A stretch of DNA of 64,000 nt from Saccharibacillus qingshengii (GTDB lineage Bacteria > Bacillota > Bacilli > Paenibacillales > Paenibacillaceae), in the NCBI RefSeq assembly GCF_013185195.1, contig NZ_JAAZWC010000006.1:1-64000 (forward strand), read 5' to 3'. Positions 27,490 to 36,498 of the stretch are shown here, in pieces (the first letter of the stretch is position 1; each line of letters starts with the position of its first letter). Under the pieces are notes generated by a model. The model did no database searches. It was not told the DNA's origin and worked only from the letters and a program-made list of their open reading frames with translations. The position numbers and the translations under genes are program-made.

Positions 27490-29277
27490 CTAGACGGAAG
27501 GGGGACGATCGTCTTTGGACAGCGACCAGCCCGGCGTGCGGCGGTCGATGCCGTTATCGGCCGGTACGGCCGGCTGCGGACGTTCCGCTTCCCGGTCTTG
27601 AAGACCGCCTCCGCCCGGCGAAGCGCCGCCTGCGGGACTCGGTTTGTCTTTGCGGTAGATCATGTAGATGACAAAAGCGACGATCGCCGGCATCACGATC
27701 GAGACGATGCCTACGATCACATAATTGAGGGTGCCCATGAAGATCAGGCTGAGTCCCATCAGAATGCTGTCGAACACCACGTGCGCGAACATGGCCGTGA
27801 TATAGCCGTAGCGCAGGAAGATGAAGCTGAACAGCAGGCCGAGGAACAGCAGCTCGATCGGCCGCGTGATCACGGGATAGATCGGATACAGCGTATGGCC
27901 GAGCGCCCAGATCAGCGAAGTGATGATACTGGCCAGCACGGTGCTGCGCACCACTTTTTTGACCATGGGAATCCCGAACAGCCGGTAGATCGCTTCTTCG
28001 GAAATGCCGGCCATCCAGGCCAGGATCGGAAACAGCCACGGGTACATCATGTTATACGTGGACTGGGAATCGTCGGTCGTCGAGAAGACGCCGAGCGTAC
28101 GCTCCAGTACGAAGAAGAGAACGGCCTGCACCGCAAGCAGGATAAGCGCCCACAGATAGCCGGTTTTGACCGATTCCCAGACGTGGCGCCCGTAGGCGGG
28201 TTCTCCTCGGCGCACCCACATATTGCGTCCCTGGCTGCGCCACATGGCGTCTCCCGCGACAAATGAGAAGTACAGCGAAGCCGCCATGAAGAGGCCGAAC
28301 AGGACCTGGATCACCAGCGATACGATGAAGAGCAGATCGGAGTAGCTGGTGCCTTCGAAGTAAGGACGCGAGTTGAAGACGGCGAACACCGATACGGCAT
28401 AATAGAACAGGGAAAGGAAAATGCCGCGCGTGAACGAAGCATACTTTTTGAGCACAAAAGCATAGATGATCGCCAATACGCCCAGAACGAACGTCAGCAG
28501 CATGTAGCCTGCGTACGTCATGATTTGCGCCCAGTCCGTCTGCTGCTTGATGTAGGCGGTATATTCGGCCGGTACGCCGAAGTTCGAACGGACCGAAGCG
28601 ACCTGGTCGCCTTCGAAAGTGACGTTGACGTTCAACGCGCTGTCCCCGATCTTCACCGAAGGGGACGTATAGAACAAGCCGGGATCGCCGTCGAGGGTAA
28701 CCCGTTTCAGTTCGGCCGGATCCAGACCGAGCTTCCTTATCATCGGCAGGGCGATGCGCTCTTTGTCTTTGGGCAGCAGGGACAAATCTTCGATCGGCGA
28801 CGGCATCACATTCGCTTCCGTCAGCTCCCGGGCATAGGCAGCCGGAAGATCGTTGAAGGCGAGTACCCGTCCGGGATCTCCGCCTACGTCCACCGTCAGA
28901 ATCCGTTCGATGCCCTGTTCCTCGTAATCGTAAGTCACGCGGAACATTTCGTACGGATACTTATCGAGATAGGTCTCGTCGTACTCGCTGATGAGACTTT
29001 CGCGCGACAGATAGCCGTACAGCTCGGATTCGCTTCGATAACTGACGGACGGATCGGCGAGGGAAGCGGAAATGCCGAGTTCGGAAGCTGCGAAATCCGA
29101 TGCAAGCCGCTGCGCTTCCTGCTGGCTGACCAGCGAGTACGGCTCCTGCTGCTGCGTCATATCGCTCTGGAACAGGGATGTAAAGTTGAACAGAACATAG
29201 ATGACCAGGCCGATCGCCGCGGCCAAACCGAGCTTCTTGTAATTGACATTCAAAATGCGCTGCTGCGGGTCTGTCAT
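27490..29277 (-). CDS. CPBP (CAAX/Abi) family intramembrane metalloprotease, large extracytoplasmic domain
   Basis: 595 aa, longer than most of the family. One N-terminal membrane helix is followed by about 220 residues outside the membrane, then about eight helices. The CPBP motifs are present: EEAIYR (427-432), H461 in WALGH and HxxxD (H499, D503). These are glutamate/histidine-type membrane proteases linked to protein processing and bacteriocin immunity; the target here is unknown. The C-terminal 55 residues are Pro/Gly/Arg-rich and probably disordered. Confidence 0.85.
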   Translation of the reverse strand: MTDPQQRILNVNYKKLGLAAAIGLVIYVLFNFTSLFQSDMTQQQEPYSLVSQQEAQRLASDFAASELGISASLADPSVSYRSESELYGYLSRESLISEYDETYLDKYPYEMFRVTYDYEEQGIERILTVDVGGDPGRVLAFNDLPAAYARELTEANVMPSPIEDLSLLPKDKERIALPMIRKLGLDPAELKRVTLDGDPGLFYTSPSVKIGDSALNVNVTFEGDQVASVRSNFGVPAEYTAYIKQQTDWAQIMTYAGYMLLTFVLGVLAIIYAFVLKKYASFTRGIFLSLFYYAVSVFAVFNSRPYFEGTSYSDLLFIVSLVIQVLFGLFMAASLYFSFVAGDAMWRSQGRNMWVRRGEPAYGRHVWESVKTGYLWALILLAVQAVLFFVLERTLGVFSTTDDSQSTYNMMYPWLFPILAWMAGISEEAIYRLFGIPMVKKVVRSTVLASIITSLIWALGHTLYPIYPVITRPIELLFLGLLFSFIFLRYGYITAMFAHVVFDSILMGLSLIFMGTLNYVIVGIVSIVMPAIVAFVIYMIYRKDKPSPAGGASPGGGGLQDREAERPQPAVPADNGIDRRTPGWSLSKDDRPPSV

Positions 29278-29394
29278 TTTCTTCCTCCTTGCCGAATTTC
29301 GTATCCCGTGCGGATACCTTTATCTAAAATACCATATTCCGAGAAGGGGATACCACAAAACGGCGTTTCGGATCCGCTTCCGCCGAAGTCGCTG

Positions 29395-29424
29395 TTGTAG
29401 GAAACGTACGGGTGCGGATATAAT
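29395..29424 (+). promoter_or_regulatory. Promoter of ktrB-ktrA
   Basis: TTGTAG at 29395-29400, 18-bp spacer, TATAAT at 29419-29424. The leader is only about 45 nt, so no cyclic di-AMP riboswitch of the ydaO class can be present here. Confidence 0.65.
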
Positions 29425-29475
29425 AGGACGACTGCTTGCACTTTGATCTTGTACGGAAAGGGGAGACGCGAACAA

Positions 29476-30816
29476 ATGGCGATAGCGGTTCCCAAATTGA
29501 GATTTGCTCCGCCGCAAATTCTGGCGATGGGCTATGCGGTAATGGTGCTGATCGGCACGATTCTGCTGATGCTGCCGATCTCGAACCAAACCGGCAAACA
29601 TCTGCCGTTGATCGACGCTTTTTTTACGGCCACATCGGCTGTCTGCGTGACGGGGCTGGTCGTGGTGGATACAGGGACTTTTTTTAATGCGTTTGGCCAG
29701 ATGGTCATCTTGGTGCTGATTCAGGTCGGCGGCCTCGGATTTATGACGATGGCGACGCTGTTCGCGCTCGTCTTCCAGCGCCGGATTTCGCTGCGCGACC
29801 GGCTGCTGCTTCAGGAAGCGCTGAACCAGGGCACCGTGGAAGGGATCGTCCGCCTGATCCGGCGCGTGATTTATTATTCGCTGGCGATCGAAGCGGTAGG
29901 AGCGCTGGCGTTTACGCTGCGTCTATCCTTTGATATGCCTTTCGGCAGAGCGCTGTACTTCGGCATCTTCCATGCGGTTTCTTTTTTTAACAATGCGGGT
30001 TTTGATATTTTCGGCGATTTTCGCAGTCTGACCGGTTATGCCGAAGATCCGGTTATGAATCTGACCGCGATCGCGTTGATCGTATTGGGCGGCCTTGGTT
30101 TTATCGTGCTGTCCGATCTGGCGGATTTCCGCAGCCACAAGAAATTGTCCATGCATTCCAAAGTCGTCCTTTCGACTACCGGCGCTCTTATTCTGCTCGG
30201 CTTTGCCGTTATTCTGGCTTTTGAATGGGGCAATACGGGCACGCTTGGCCAATACGGCTGGGGAGGGAAGTTCTGGGGAGCTCTCATGCAGTCGGTAAGT
30301 CCGCGTACGGCAGGAGTCAATTCGGTCGATCTGACCGCTCTCCACCAGGCGACCCAGTTTCTGCTGCTCATCTTGATGTTTATCGGGGCTTCGCCGGGAT
30401 CCACGGGCGGCGGGATCAAAACGACGACGTTCGCGGTCACGATCGGTGCCATGATCGCCATGATGCGGGGCCGCGAAGATGTCGTCTTTTTCCGGCAAAG
30501 ACTGGCGCGCGAACGTATTCTCAAGGCGCTGACGATCATTCTGCTTTCTCTGGCGCTTGTGATCAGCGTCGCGATGCTGCTGTCGGCTACCGAAGGACGC
30601 GACTTCATGCTCATCTTGTTCGAGACGACGTCCGCTTTCGGAACTGTCGGCCTGTCGCTTGGTCTTACCCCGGACTTGTCGACATTCGGCAAGGTCATGA
30701 TCGCGCTGACCATGTTTGCGGGCCGGGTCGGTCTGCTGACGCTGGTGTATGCGCTCAAGCCCAAGAAGAATTCCGAGAAGTACCGCTATCCGGAAGGCAA
30801 AATCATTATCGGTTAA
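29476..30816 (+). CDS. ktrB: K+ uptake channel subunit KtrB (TrkH family)
   Basis: 446 aa. Four pore loops are visible: TSAVCVTGL, SFFNNAGFD, SPRTAGVNS and SAFGTVGLS, each with the filter glycine. It forms the K+ path (often Na+-dependent) gated by the KtrA ring. The start at 29476 follows AAGGGGAG; the ATG at 29443 lacks a site. ktrA follows 15 bp after the stop. It could equally be named KtrD. Confidence 0.92.
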   Translation: MAIAVPKLRFAPPQILAMGYAVMVLIGTILLMLPISNQTGKHLPLIDAFFTATSAVCVTGLVVVDTGTFFNAFGQMVILVLIQVGGLGFMTMATLFALVFQRRISLRDRLLLQEALNQGTVEGIVRLIRRVIYYSLAIEAVGALAFTLRLSFDMPFGRALYFGIFHAVSFFNNAGFDIFGDFRSLTGYAEDPVMNLTAIALIVLGGLGFIVLSDLADFRSHKKLSMHSKVVLSTTGALILLGFAVILAFEWGNTGTLGQYGWGGKFWGALMQSVSPRTAGVNSVDLTALHQATQFLLLILMFIGASPGSTGGGIKTTTFAVTIGAMIAMMRGREDVVFFRQRLARERILKALTIILLSLALVISVAMLLSATEGRDFMLILFETTSAFGTVGLSLGLTPDLSTFGKVMIALTMFAGRVGLLTLVYALKPKKNSEKYRYPEGKIIIG

Positions 30817-30831
30817 GGAGGTGTGTCCGTA

Positions 30832-31503
30832 TTGGGTACACAGCAGTTTGTAGTCATCGGACTGGGGCGCTTCGGCATGAGCCTCGGCATAGAATTGATC
30901 GAACTCGGTTATGAGGTTATGGGCGTCGACAGAAACGAAGAAGTCGTCCAAGAAGTCGGCGACCGGTTTACGTATGCGGCTGTCGCCGACGCGACGGACG
31001 AGGAGATGCTGCGCTCGCTCGGTATCCGGAATTTCGACTGCGGAATCGTGGCGATCGGGGAAAATATGCAGACCAGCATTTTGGCGGCGATCCTGCTCAA
31101 AGAGCTTGGCGTCAAAAAGGTCGTGGCCAAAGCGATCACCGTCCTGCACGGCCGGGCGCTGGAGAAAATCGGCGTCGACCAGGTCATTTTTCCGGAGCGG
31201 GATATGGGAATCCGTGTGGCGCACCAGCTCGTGACGCCAAACCTGCTCGATTATATCAAATTGTCGGACGACTATTCGATCGTGGAGATGCGCGTGCCGA
31301 CCTGTCTGAACGAGAGGACGGTTGCGGACCTGAATTCGCGGACCCGCTTCGGCTGCAGCATTGTGGCGCTGCGTACCGACGCGGGAGTCACGATCGCACC
31401 TACGGCGCTCGACCAGATGCGCGAAGGCGATATCATGGTCATTGCGGGTCCGAACGACCGGATCGAACAGTTTGAACGCGAAGTGGTCAATATCGAAGAA
31501 TGA
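30832..31503 (+). CDS. ktrA: K+ uptake regulatory subunit KtrA (RCK/TrkA-N)
   Basis: 223 aa with TTG at 30832. The nucleotide-binding RCK_N domain starts with VVIGLGRFGMSLGIEL and the RCK_C domain covers about residues 135-220. It binds ATP/ADP and opens or closes KtrB; RCK_C domains of this type also bind cyclic di-AMP. AAGGAGG at 30815-30821 is 10 nt before the TTG, while the in-frame GTG at 30823 is only 1-2 nt away, so TTG is preferred. Confidence 0.92.
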   Translation: MGTQQFVVIGLGRFGMSLGIELIELGYEVMGVDRNEEVVQEVGDRFTYAAVADATDEEMLRSLGIRNFDCGIVAIGENMQTSILAAILLKELGVKKVVAKAITVLHGRALEKIGVDQVIFPERDMGIRVAHQLVTPNLLDYIKLSDDYSIVEMRVPTCLNERTVADLNSRTRFGCSIVALRTDAGVTIAPTALDQMREGDIMVIAGPNDRIEQFEREVVNIEE

Positions 31504-31541
31504 CGGCTGCCGGTTCGTGAAATGGGGGCCCAAGAAAGAAG

Positions 31542-31589
31542 AAAATGCGGAAAAAGCCGGCAGGAATCCGGCGGATTTCCGCATTTTTT
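31542..31589 (+). terminator. Terminator of ktrBA
   Basis: AAAATGCGGAAA pairs with TTTCCGCATTTT, with an inner GCCGG/CCGGC stem, and ends in T6. Confidence 0.9.
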
Positions 31590-31701
31590 CTGTGCCGAAC
31601 CATGGAAACGCTTACTTGCTTGCCGGGCCAAAAAAGCCGCAGCGGTGCGCCCTGGAGACCGATTCAAGGCCTTCAGGACCGTTTAAGTCGTTGTTGAATC
31701 G

Positions 31702-31729
31702 TTAACCTTTATGTACGCTTACATATACT
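31702..31729 (+). promoter_or_regulatory. Weak promoter candidate of sdhCAB
   Basis: TTAACC at 31702-31707, 16-bp spacer, TATACT at 31724-31729. The 496-bp gap from 31504 to 31999 holds no gene; it contains the ktr terminator, this site and the cre-like site at 31907-31920. Confidence 0.35.
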
Positions 31730-31906
31730 ATGCAGGAATTTTTTGTTTTCAAAAAGTCGCCATATTGGTTCCATTCTACGAAAATTTGGGGTAACATAAA
31801 AAGGGAAGCCGCTTTGTTCACAAAACCCTAATAGGTTTGAAATTCCGGTCGTTCGTTTGCTTCGGCAGGCGGGTCGGCAGGGCGGCATTTTCCCGCGAGG
31901 GATTTA

Positions 31907-31920
31907 TGAAAACGTTCTAA
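31907..31920 (+). promoter_or_regulatory. Candidate cre (CcpA) site upstream of sdhC
   Basis: TGAAAACGTTCTAA fits the cre pattern TGWAANCGNTNWCA at 13 of 14 positions. It lies 80 bp before sdhC, downstream of the promoter candidate, the position of a roadblock repressor site. Confidence 0.45.
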
Positions 31921-31999
31921 AATGGCATTTTGCAGCGCGCAGGAACTTGCTTCCGGGCAGCGGCGGAGTGCCGAACGATGAAAGGGGACGGTTGGGCAG

Positions 32000-32668
32000 A
32001 TGAAAGGTTACTACGCCAGAAAGGTGCACTCGTTATTGGGGGTAATTCCGCTCAGTTTGTTCCTGATCGAGCACGCAATTACCAATTATGCGGCTTTCGA
32101 CGGCGGGCAGGAAGGCTTCCGCAAGGCGGTGCACACACTCAACGATCTACCATTAGTTTTTTTCCTTGAACTGTTCGCAATCTGGCTTCCGCTGCTCTTC
32201 CACGGCGTATACGGACTTTATATTGCGTATCAGGCCCAGCCTAACCTGGGGCACTTCAAGACCGAGCGCAACTGGCGCTTTGTCCTGCAGCGTGTAAGCG
32301 GCGTGATCGCTTTCGTGTTCATCGTGTGGCACGTGTACTCGACCCGTTTCCAGATTACGTTGGGTAATACCACTCACGACGAACTCGGCGGCTTTATGCA
32401 TAACATTGTTACGCAGCCGGGATTCTTCGTCTTCTTCCTGGTCGGCGTCATCGCCACGACTTTCCACTTTGCCAACGGCGTATGGGCGTTCCTCGTCAGC
32501 TGGGGCATTACGGTGGGACCGCGCGCACAGCGTATTTCTTCCTACGCCTGCCTGGGTCTGTTCGTGATTGTAACGGCCCTGTTCATGCTGTCGCTGTTCG
32601 CTTTCCGCGGAGAAGAATTTGCAAATACGGCCAGCGTGATGACCACGTTGAAAACAATGATCGGCTAA
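32000..32668 (+). CDS. sdhC: Succinate dehydrogenase cytochrome b558 subunit
   Basis: 222 aa with five membrane helices, the Bacillus-type single-subunit anchor. Histidines that can hold the two hemes b lie in LIEHAIT, LLFHGVYG, FIVWHVYS and TTFHFANG. It anchors SdhAB and passes electrons to menaquinone. AAAGGGG before the ATG. sdhA follows 17 bp later. Confidence 0.93.
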   Translation: MKGYYARKVHSLLGVIPLSLFLIEHAITNYAAFDGGQEGFRKAVHTLNDLPLVFFLELFAIWLPLLFHGVYGLYIAYQAQPNLGHFKTERNWRFVLQRVSGVIAFVFIVWHVYSTRFQITLGNTTHDELGGFMHNIVTQPGFFVFFLVGVIATTFHFANGVWAFLVSWGITVGPRAQRISSYACLGLFVIVTALFMLSLFAFRGEEFANTASVMTTLKTMIG

Positions 32669-32685
32669 GGGGGACTTAATCAGAC

Positions 32686-34431
32686 ATGGCAAAATCCGGA
32701 CTTATTATCGTCGGCGGAGGGCTTGCGGGTCTCATGGCAACCGTCAAAGCGGCCGAAGCCGGCGTTCCCGTAGAATTATTCTCCGTCGTTCCCGTCAAGC
32801 GCTCGCACTCCGTGTGCGCGCAGGGCGGTATCAACGGAGCGGTTAATACAAAAGGCGAGGGCGACTCGCCCTGGCTGCATTTTGACGACACGGTCTACGG
32901 CGGAGACTTTCTCGCCAACCAGCCTCCGGTCAAAGCGATGTGCGACGCCGCTCCCGGCATCATTCACCTGATGGACCGGATGGGCGTTATGTTCAACCGC
33001 ACCCCGGAAGGCCTGCTCGATTTCCGCCGTTTCGGCGGTACGAAGTTTCACCGTACGGCGTTCGCCGGCGCGACGACCGGCCAGCAGCTGCTGTACGCCC
33101 TCGACGAGCAGGTACGCCGCTACGAAGCCGCGGGTCTCGTAACCAAGTACGAGAACTGGGAATTCCTCGGTGCGGTGCTGGACGACGAAGGCGTCTGCCG
33201 CGGCGTGAGTTCGCAGAACCTGCGCACGATGGAAATCCAGACGTTCGTCGCCGACGCCGTCATTCTGGCGACCGGCGGACCCGGCATCATCTTCGGCAAG
33301 ACGACGAATTCGGTCATCAATACCGGTACCGCGGCCAGCGCCGTGTATCAGCAGGGCGTTCACTATGCGAACGGCGAATTCATCCAGATTCACCCTACGG
33401 CGATCCCGGGCGACGACAAGCTGCGGCTGATGTCGGAATCCGCGCGCGGCGAAGGCGGACGGATCTGGACCTACAAGGACGGCAAGCCGTGGTACTTCCT
33501 CGAAGAGAAGTATCCGTCTTACGGCAACCTCGTTCCGCGTGACATCGCGACGCGCGAGATCTTCAATGTCTGCGTAGACCAGAAGCTCGGTATCAACGGC
33601 GAGAACATGGTCTATCTGGATCTGTCGCACAAAGACCCGAAAGAACTCGACGTCAAACTCGGCGGCATTATCGAGATCTACGAGAAGTTCATGGGCGACG
33701 ACCCGCGCAAGATTCCAATGAAAATCTTCCCGGCCGTGCACTATTCGATGGGCGGCATGTGGGTCGACTATAACCAGATGACGAATATTCCGGGGCTGTT
33801 CGCCGCCGGCGAATGCGAGTATCAATACCACGGTGCGAACCGTCTCGGCGCGAACTCGCTCGTCTCCGCGATCTACGGCGGCATGGTAGCCGGTCCGAAA
33901 GCGGTCGAGTATATCAAAGGTCTCAAAAAATCGGCGGCCGATCTGTCGAGCTCGCTGTTCGACGCAAGCACCGCCAAGCACCAGGACAATTACAACCGAC
34001 TGCTCGGCATGGACGGCGGTACGGAGAACTCGTACGTGCTGCACCGCGAACTGGGCGAGTGGATGACCGACAATATGACGGTCGTACGCTATAACGACAA
34101 GTTGGAGCAGACGATCAACAAGATCAAGGAATTGAAGCAGCGCTACAGCAAGATCAACATGATGGATACGGCCAAATGGAACAATTCCAGTGTCGCGTTC
34201 ACCCGTCAGCTCTGGAACATGCTGGAGCTGTCCGAAGCGATGACCAAAGGCGCGCTCCTGCGCAACGAAAGCCGCGGAGCCCACTACAAACCGGACTTCC
34301 CGACGCGTAACGACGAGGAATTCCTGAAGACGACCAAAGCAGCCTGGACGCCGGAAGGTCCAAGCATTTCCTACGAGGAAGTCGATGTATCCCTGATTCC
34401 TCCGCGCGTCCGCGACTATTCCAAAGATTAA
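32686..34431 (+). CDS. sdhA: Succinate dehydrogenase flavoprotein subunit
   Basis: 581 aa. FAD motif GGGLAGLMATVKAAE at residue 7, the SHSVCAQGGING stretch that carries the flavin-linking histidine, and the active-site segment SARGEGGRIW near 250. Oxidises succinate to fumarate in the citric acid cycle. Its codon use indicates high expression. It is separated from sdhB by an unusual hairpin-rich gap of 343 bp. Confidence 0.95.
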   Translation: MAKSGLIIVGGGLAGLMATVKAAEAGVPVELFSVVPVKRSHSVCAQGGINGAVNTKGEGDSPWLHFDDTVYGGDFLANQPPVKAMCDAAPGIIHLMDRMGVMFNRTPEGLLDFRRFGGTKFHRTAFAGATTGQQLLYALDEQVRRYEAAGLVTKYENWEFLGAVLDDEGVCRGVSSQNLRTMEIQTFVADAVILATGGPGIIFGKTTNSVINTGTAASAVYQQGVHYANGEFIQIHPTAIPGDDKLRLMSESARGEGGRIWTYKDGKPWYFLEEKYPSYGNLVPRDIATREIFNVCVDQKLGINGENMVYLDLSHKDPKELDVKLGGIIEIYEKFMGDDPRKIPMKIFPAVHYSMGGMWVDYNQMTNIPGLFAAGECEYQYHGANRLGANSLVSAIYGGMVAGPKAVEYIKGLKKSAADLSSSLFDASTAKHQDNYNRLLGMDGGTENSYVLHRELGEWMTDNMTVVRYNDKLEQTINKIKELKQRYSKINMMDTAKWNNSSVAFTRQLWNMLELSEAMTKGALLRNESRGAHYKPDFPTRNDEEFLKTTKAAWTPEGPSISYEEVDVSLIPPRVRDYSKD

Positions 34432-34439
34432 TGTATAAT

Positions 34440-34512
34440 CGCGTTTCGAAGAAACGCGCAGACTCAGCGAAGTTTCGCAGAAACTTGCCTAATCGCGTTT
34501 CGAAGAAACGCG
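34440..34512. repeat. Array of three TTTC-n3-GAAA hairpins after sdhA
   Basis: Hairpin 1 (34440-34458) and hairpin 3 (34494-34512) are identical: CGCGTTTC gaa GAAACGCG. Hairpin 2 (34470-34486) is AAGTTTC gca GAAACTT, with paired substitutions on both arms. A fourth, degenerate member with GGCTGC/GCAGCC ends lies at 34711-34739. They flank the element at 34559-34669. Confidence 0.7.
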
Positions 34513-34558
34513 CAGTATAGTTGAGAAATTCTGATCCGTAGTGAAGCAAAGAAGCGAA

Positions 34559-34669
34559 GGGAGAAATTCAGTGTAGGAACGATAGTGTTCGCCTTTGAAA
34601 TTGAGAAAATCCCACAGAAATTCAATCTCTTTTCTCAATTTCAACACGCGACCGGAATGAATTTCTCCC
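34559..34669. repeat. Double-stem structured element, copy 2, inside sdhCAB
   Basis: The outer stem is 34559-34570 with 34658-34669 (12 bp) and the inner stem 34595-34609 with 34630-34644 (15 bp), both perfect. A further imperfect pair (34523-34539 with 34690-34706, 14 of 17) encloses it. The distance between outer and inner left arms is 36 bp, exactly as in the copy at 13531. The gap from 34432 to 34774 holds no gene. Confidence 0.7.
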
Positions 34670-34774
34670 GCAGCCTTTAAGCTTACAGAACGGATAGGAC
34701 TTTCTCGACAGGCTGCACATTTCGAAGAAACGCGCAGCCTTGTCCATATCAAGTGAATGGGGGAGAAAACGACC

Positions 34775-35563
34775 ATGGCGGAAACCACAACCGTGCCGCA
34801 AACATCTCAGAACACAGCCAGAAGAGTCAAATTTGTGATCACCCGTCAGGACACGCCGGAAACCAAGCCCTACACCGAAGAGTTCGATCTTCCTTACCGC
34901 CCGGGCATGAACGTTATCAGCGCCCTGATGGAAATCCAGCGGAACCCCGTCAACGCAACCGGCGGCTCTACCGCTCCCGTCTGCTGGGAGTCGAACTGTC
35001 TGGAAGAAGTCTGCGGAGCTTGTTCGATGGTAATCAACGGCAAGCCCCGTCAAGCCTGCTCGGCGCTCGTGGATCAGCTGGAACAGCCGATTCGCGTCGC
35101 TCCGATGGCGACTTTCCCGGTTGTACGCGATCTGGTCATCGACCGCAGCCGGATGTTCAACGCGCTGAAGAAAGTCAAAGCCTGGATTCCGATCGACGGA
35201 ACCTACGATTTGGGTCCCGGACCGCGGATGCCGGAGAAAAAACGTCAATGGGCTTATGAATTGTCCAAGTGCATGACGTGCGGCGTTTGTCTGGAAGCCT
35301 GCCCGAACGTTAACGACAAGACGGACTTCATCGGTCCGGCCGCGCTGTCGCAGGTTCGCCTGTTCAATGCGCATCCGACCGGCGAGATGAATGCCGACGA
35401 CCGTCTCGATATGCTGATGGAAGGCAGTGACGGCATCGAAGGATGCGGCAACTCCCAGAACTGCGTACGCGCTTGTCCGAAAGGGATTCCGCTGACCACT
35501 TCGATCGCCGAGCTGAACAAGCAAACGACGAAGAGAATGTTCAAACGCTGGTTTGCGCAGTAA
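34775..35563 (+). CDS. sdhB: Succinate dehydrogenase iron-sulfur subunit
   Basis: 262 aa. The [2Fe-2S] ligands are in CWESNCLEEVCGAC, and the two further clusters in CMTCGVCLEACPN and CGNSQNCVRACPKG. It carries electrons from SdhA to SdhC. The start at 34775 follows GGGGGAG at 9 bp; the frame opens 18 bp earlier without a site. A strong terminator follows. Confidence 0.95.
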   Translation: MAETTTVPQTSQNTARRVKFVITRQDTPETKPYTEEFDLPYRPGMNVISALMEIQRNPVNATGGSTAPVCWESNCLEEVCGACSMVINGKPRQACSALVDQLEQPIRVAPMATFPVVRDLVIDRSRMFNALKKVKAWIPIDGTYDLGPGPRMPEKKRQWAYELSKCMTCGVCLEACPNVNDKTDFIGPAALSQVRLFNAHPTGEMNADDRLDMLMEGSDGIEGCGNSQNCVRACPKGIPLTTSIAELNKQTTKRMFKRWFAQ

Positions 35564-35601
35564 GAAGCGCCCGGCAGACTTCTTCGACCGGGAATATAGA
35601 T

Positions 35602-35636
35602 CCGAGAAGCCCGCTGCCGGGCTCCTCGGATTTTTG
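35602..35636 (+). terminator. Terminator of sdhCAB
   Basis: CCGAG and AGCCCG pair with CGGGCT and CTCGG around a 4-nt loop, followed by T5. Confidence 0.85.
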
Positions 35637-35673
35637 GCGTAACGAATGAAATGAAGGATGGAGTCTGATTGCC

Positions 35674-36471
35674 ATGATTGTCGAAAAACCGTATACCCGA
35701 ACATCGATTGCCGACGAAGCCCGTGCCCTGGGCGTTGAACCGGGATCGGTCCTGTTCGTACATTCGTCTCTCAAAGCGATCGGAGGATGGATTGCGGGAG
35801 GAGCCGAAGCTGTGATCCTGGGGCTGGAAGATGCGCTGGGCGACGAAGGCACGCTTGTGATGCCGACACAGTCGTCGGATCTGACCGATCCCGCGATCTG
35901 GATGAGCCCGCCGCTTGATCCGCTCTGGTGGGATCTGGTACGCCGGGAAATGCCTCTGTACGATCCGGATCTGACGGTTACCCGGGGAATGGGTGCGGTG
36001 CCGGAAACGTTCCGCAAACAGCGCGGTACGCGGCGCAGTCCGCATCCCCATCTGTCTTTTGCGGCGAGGGGCCCCCAGGCTTCTTACATTACGGAGCATC
36101 ATCCGCTGGAATACGGGCTGGGCGAACATTCGCCGCTCGGCCGTCTGTATGAGTTGGATGCCTGGGTGCTGATGCTCGGTACCGGCTATGGAACGAATAC
36201 GTCGTTTCATTTGGGCGAATACCGGGCGGCGTACCGCGGCAAAAAGGAACTGCGGCCAACGGCCAAAGTGCCCGGTGCAAACGGGCCCGAATGGGTGTCG
36301 TTTGCCGATATTAATTTCGATTCGGACGATTTCGAGCGAATGGGCGCCGATTTTGATACGGAGCGGGCTTCCAAGATTCGGCGCGGCCGAATCGGCCGCG
36401 CGGAATGCAGGCTTGTCCGGCAGTCCGTGATGGTCGATTACGCCGTAAGATGGCTGGAATTGTATCGCTGA
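35674..36471 (+). CDS. AAC(3) family N-acetyltransferase
   Basis: 265 aa, the size of aminoglycoside 3-N-acetyltransferases (YokD type). Family segments: LFVHSSLKAIGGWIAGG near residue 28, EGTLVMPTQSSDLTDP near 57, RSPHPHLSFAARGP near 119 and EHSPLGRLYELDAWVLMLG near 150. Many chromosomal members do not confer resistance and have unknown acceptors. A GNAT gene follows 27 bp later on the same strand. Confidence 0.85.
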   Translation: MIVEKPYTRTSIADEARALGVEPGSVLFVHSSLKAIGGWIAGGAEAVILGLEDALGDEGTLVMPTQSSDLTDPAIWMSPPLDPLWWDLVRREMPLYDPDLTVTRGMGAVPETFRKQRGTRRSPHPHLSFAARGPQASYITEHHPLEYGLGEHSPLGRLYELDAWVLMLGTGYGTNTSFHLGEYRAAYRGKKELRPTAKVPGANGPEWVSFADINFDSDDFERMGADFDTERASKIRRGRIGRAECRLVRQSVMVDYAVRWLELYR

Positions 36472-36498
36472 GCGAAGAACGAGGGGAGAACAAAGGAC

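Noticed and set aside
29278-29475. Possible cyclic di-AMP riboswitch upstream of ktrB
   Set aside because: A good promoter leaves a leader of only about 45 nt, far too short for the ydaO class.
34440-34512. CRISPR-like array
   Set aside because: Only three short palindromes with unequal 11-bp and 7-bp gaps and no spacers of normal length; no cas genes.
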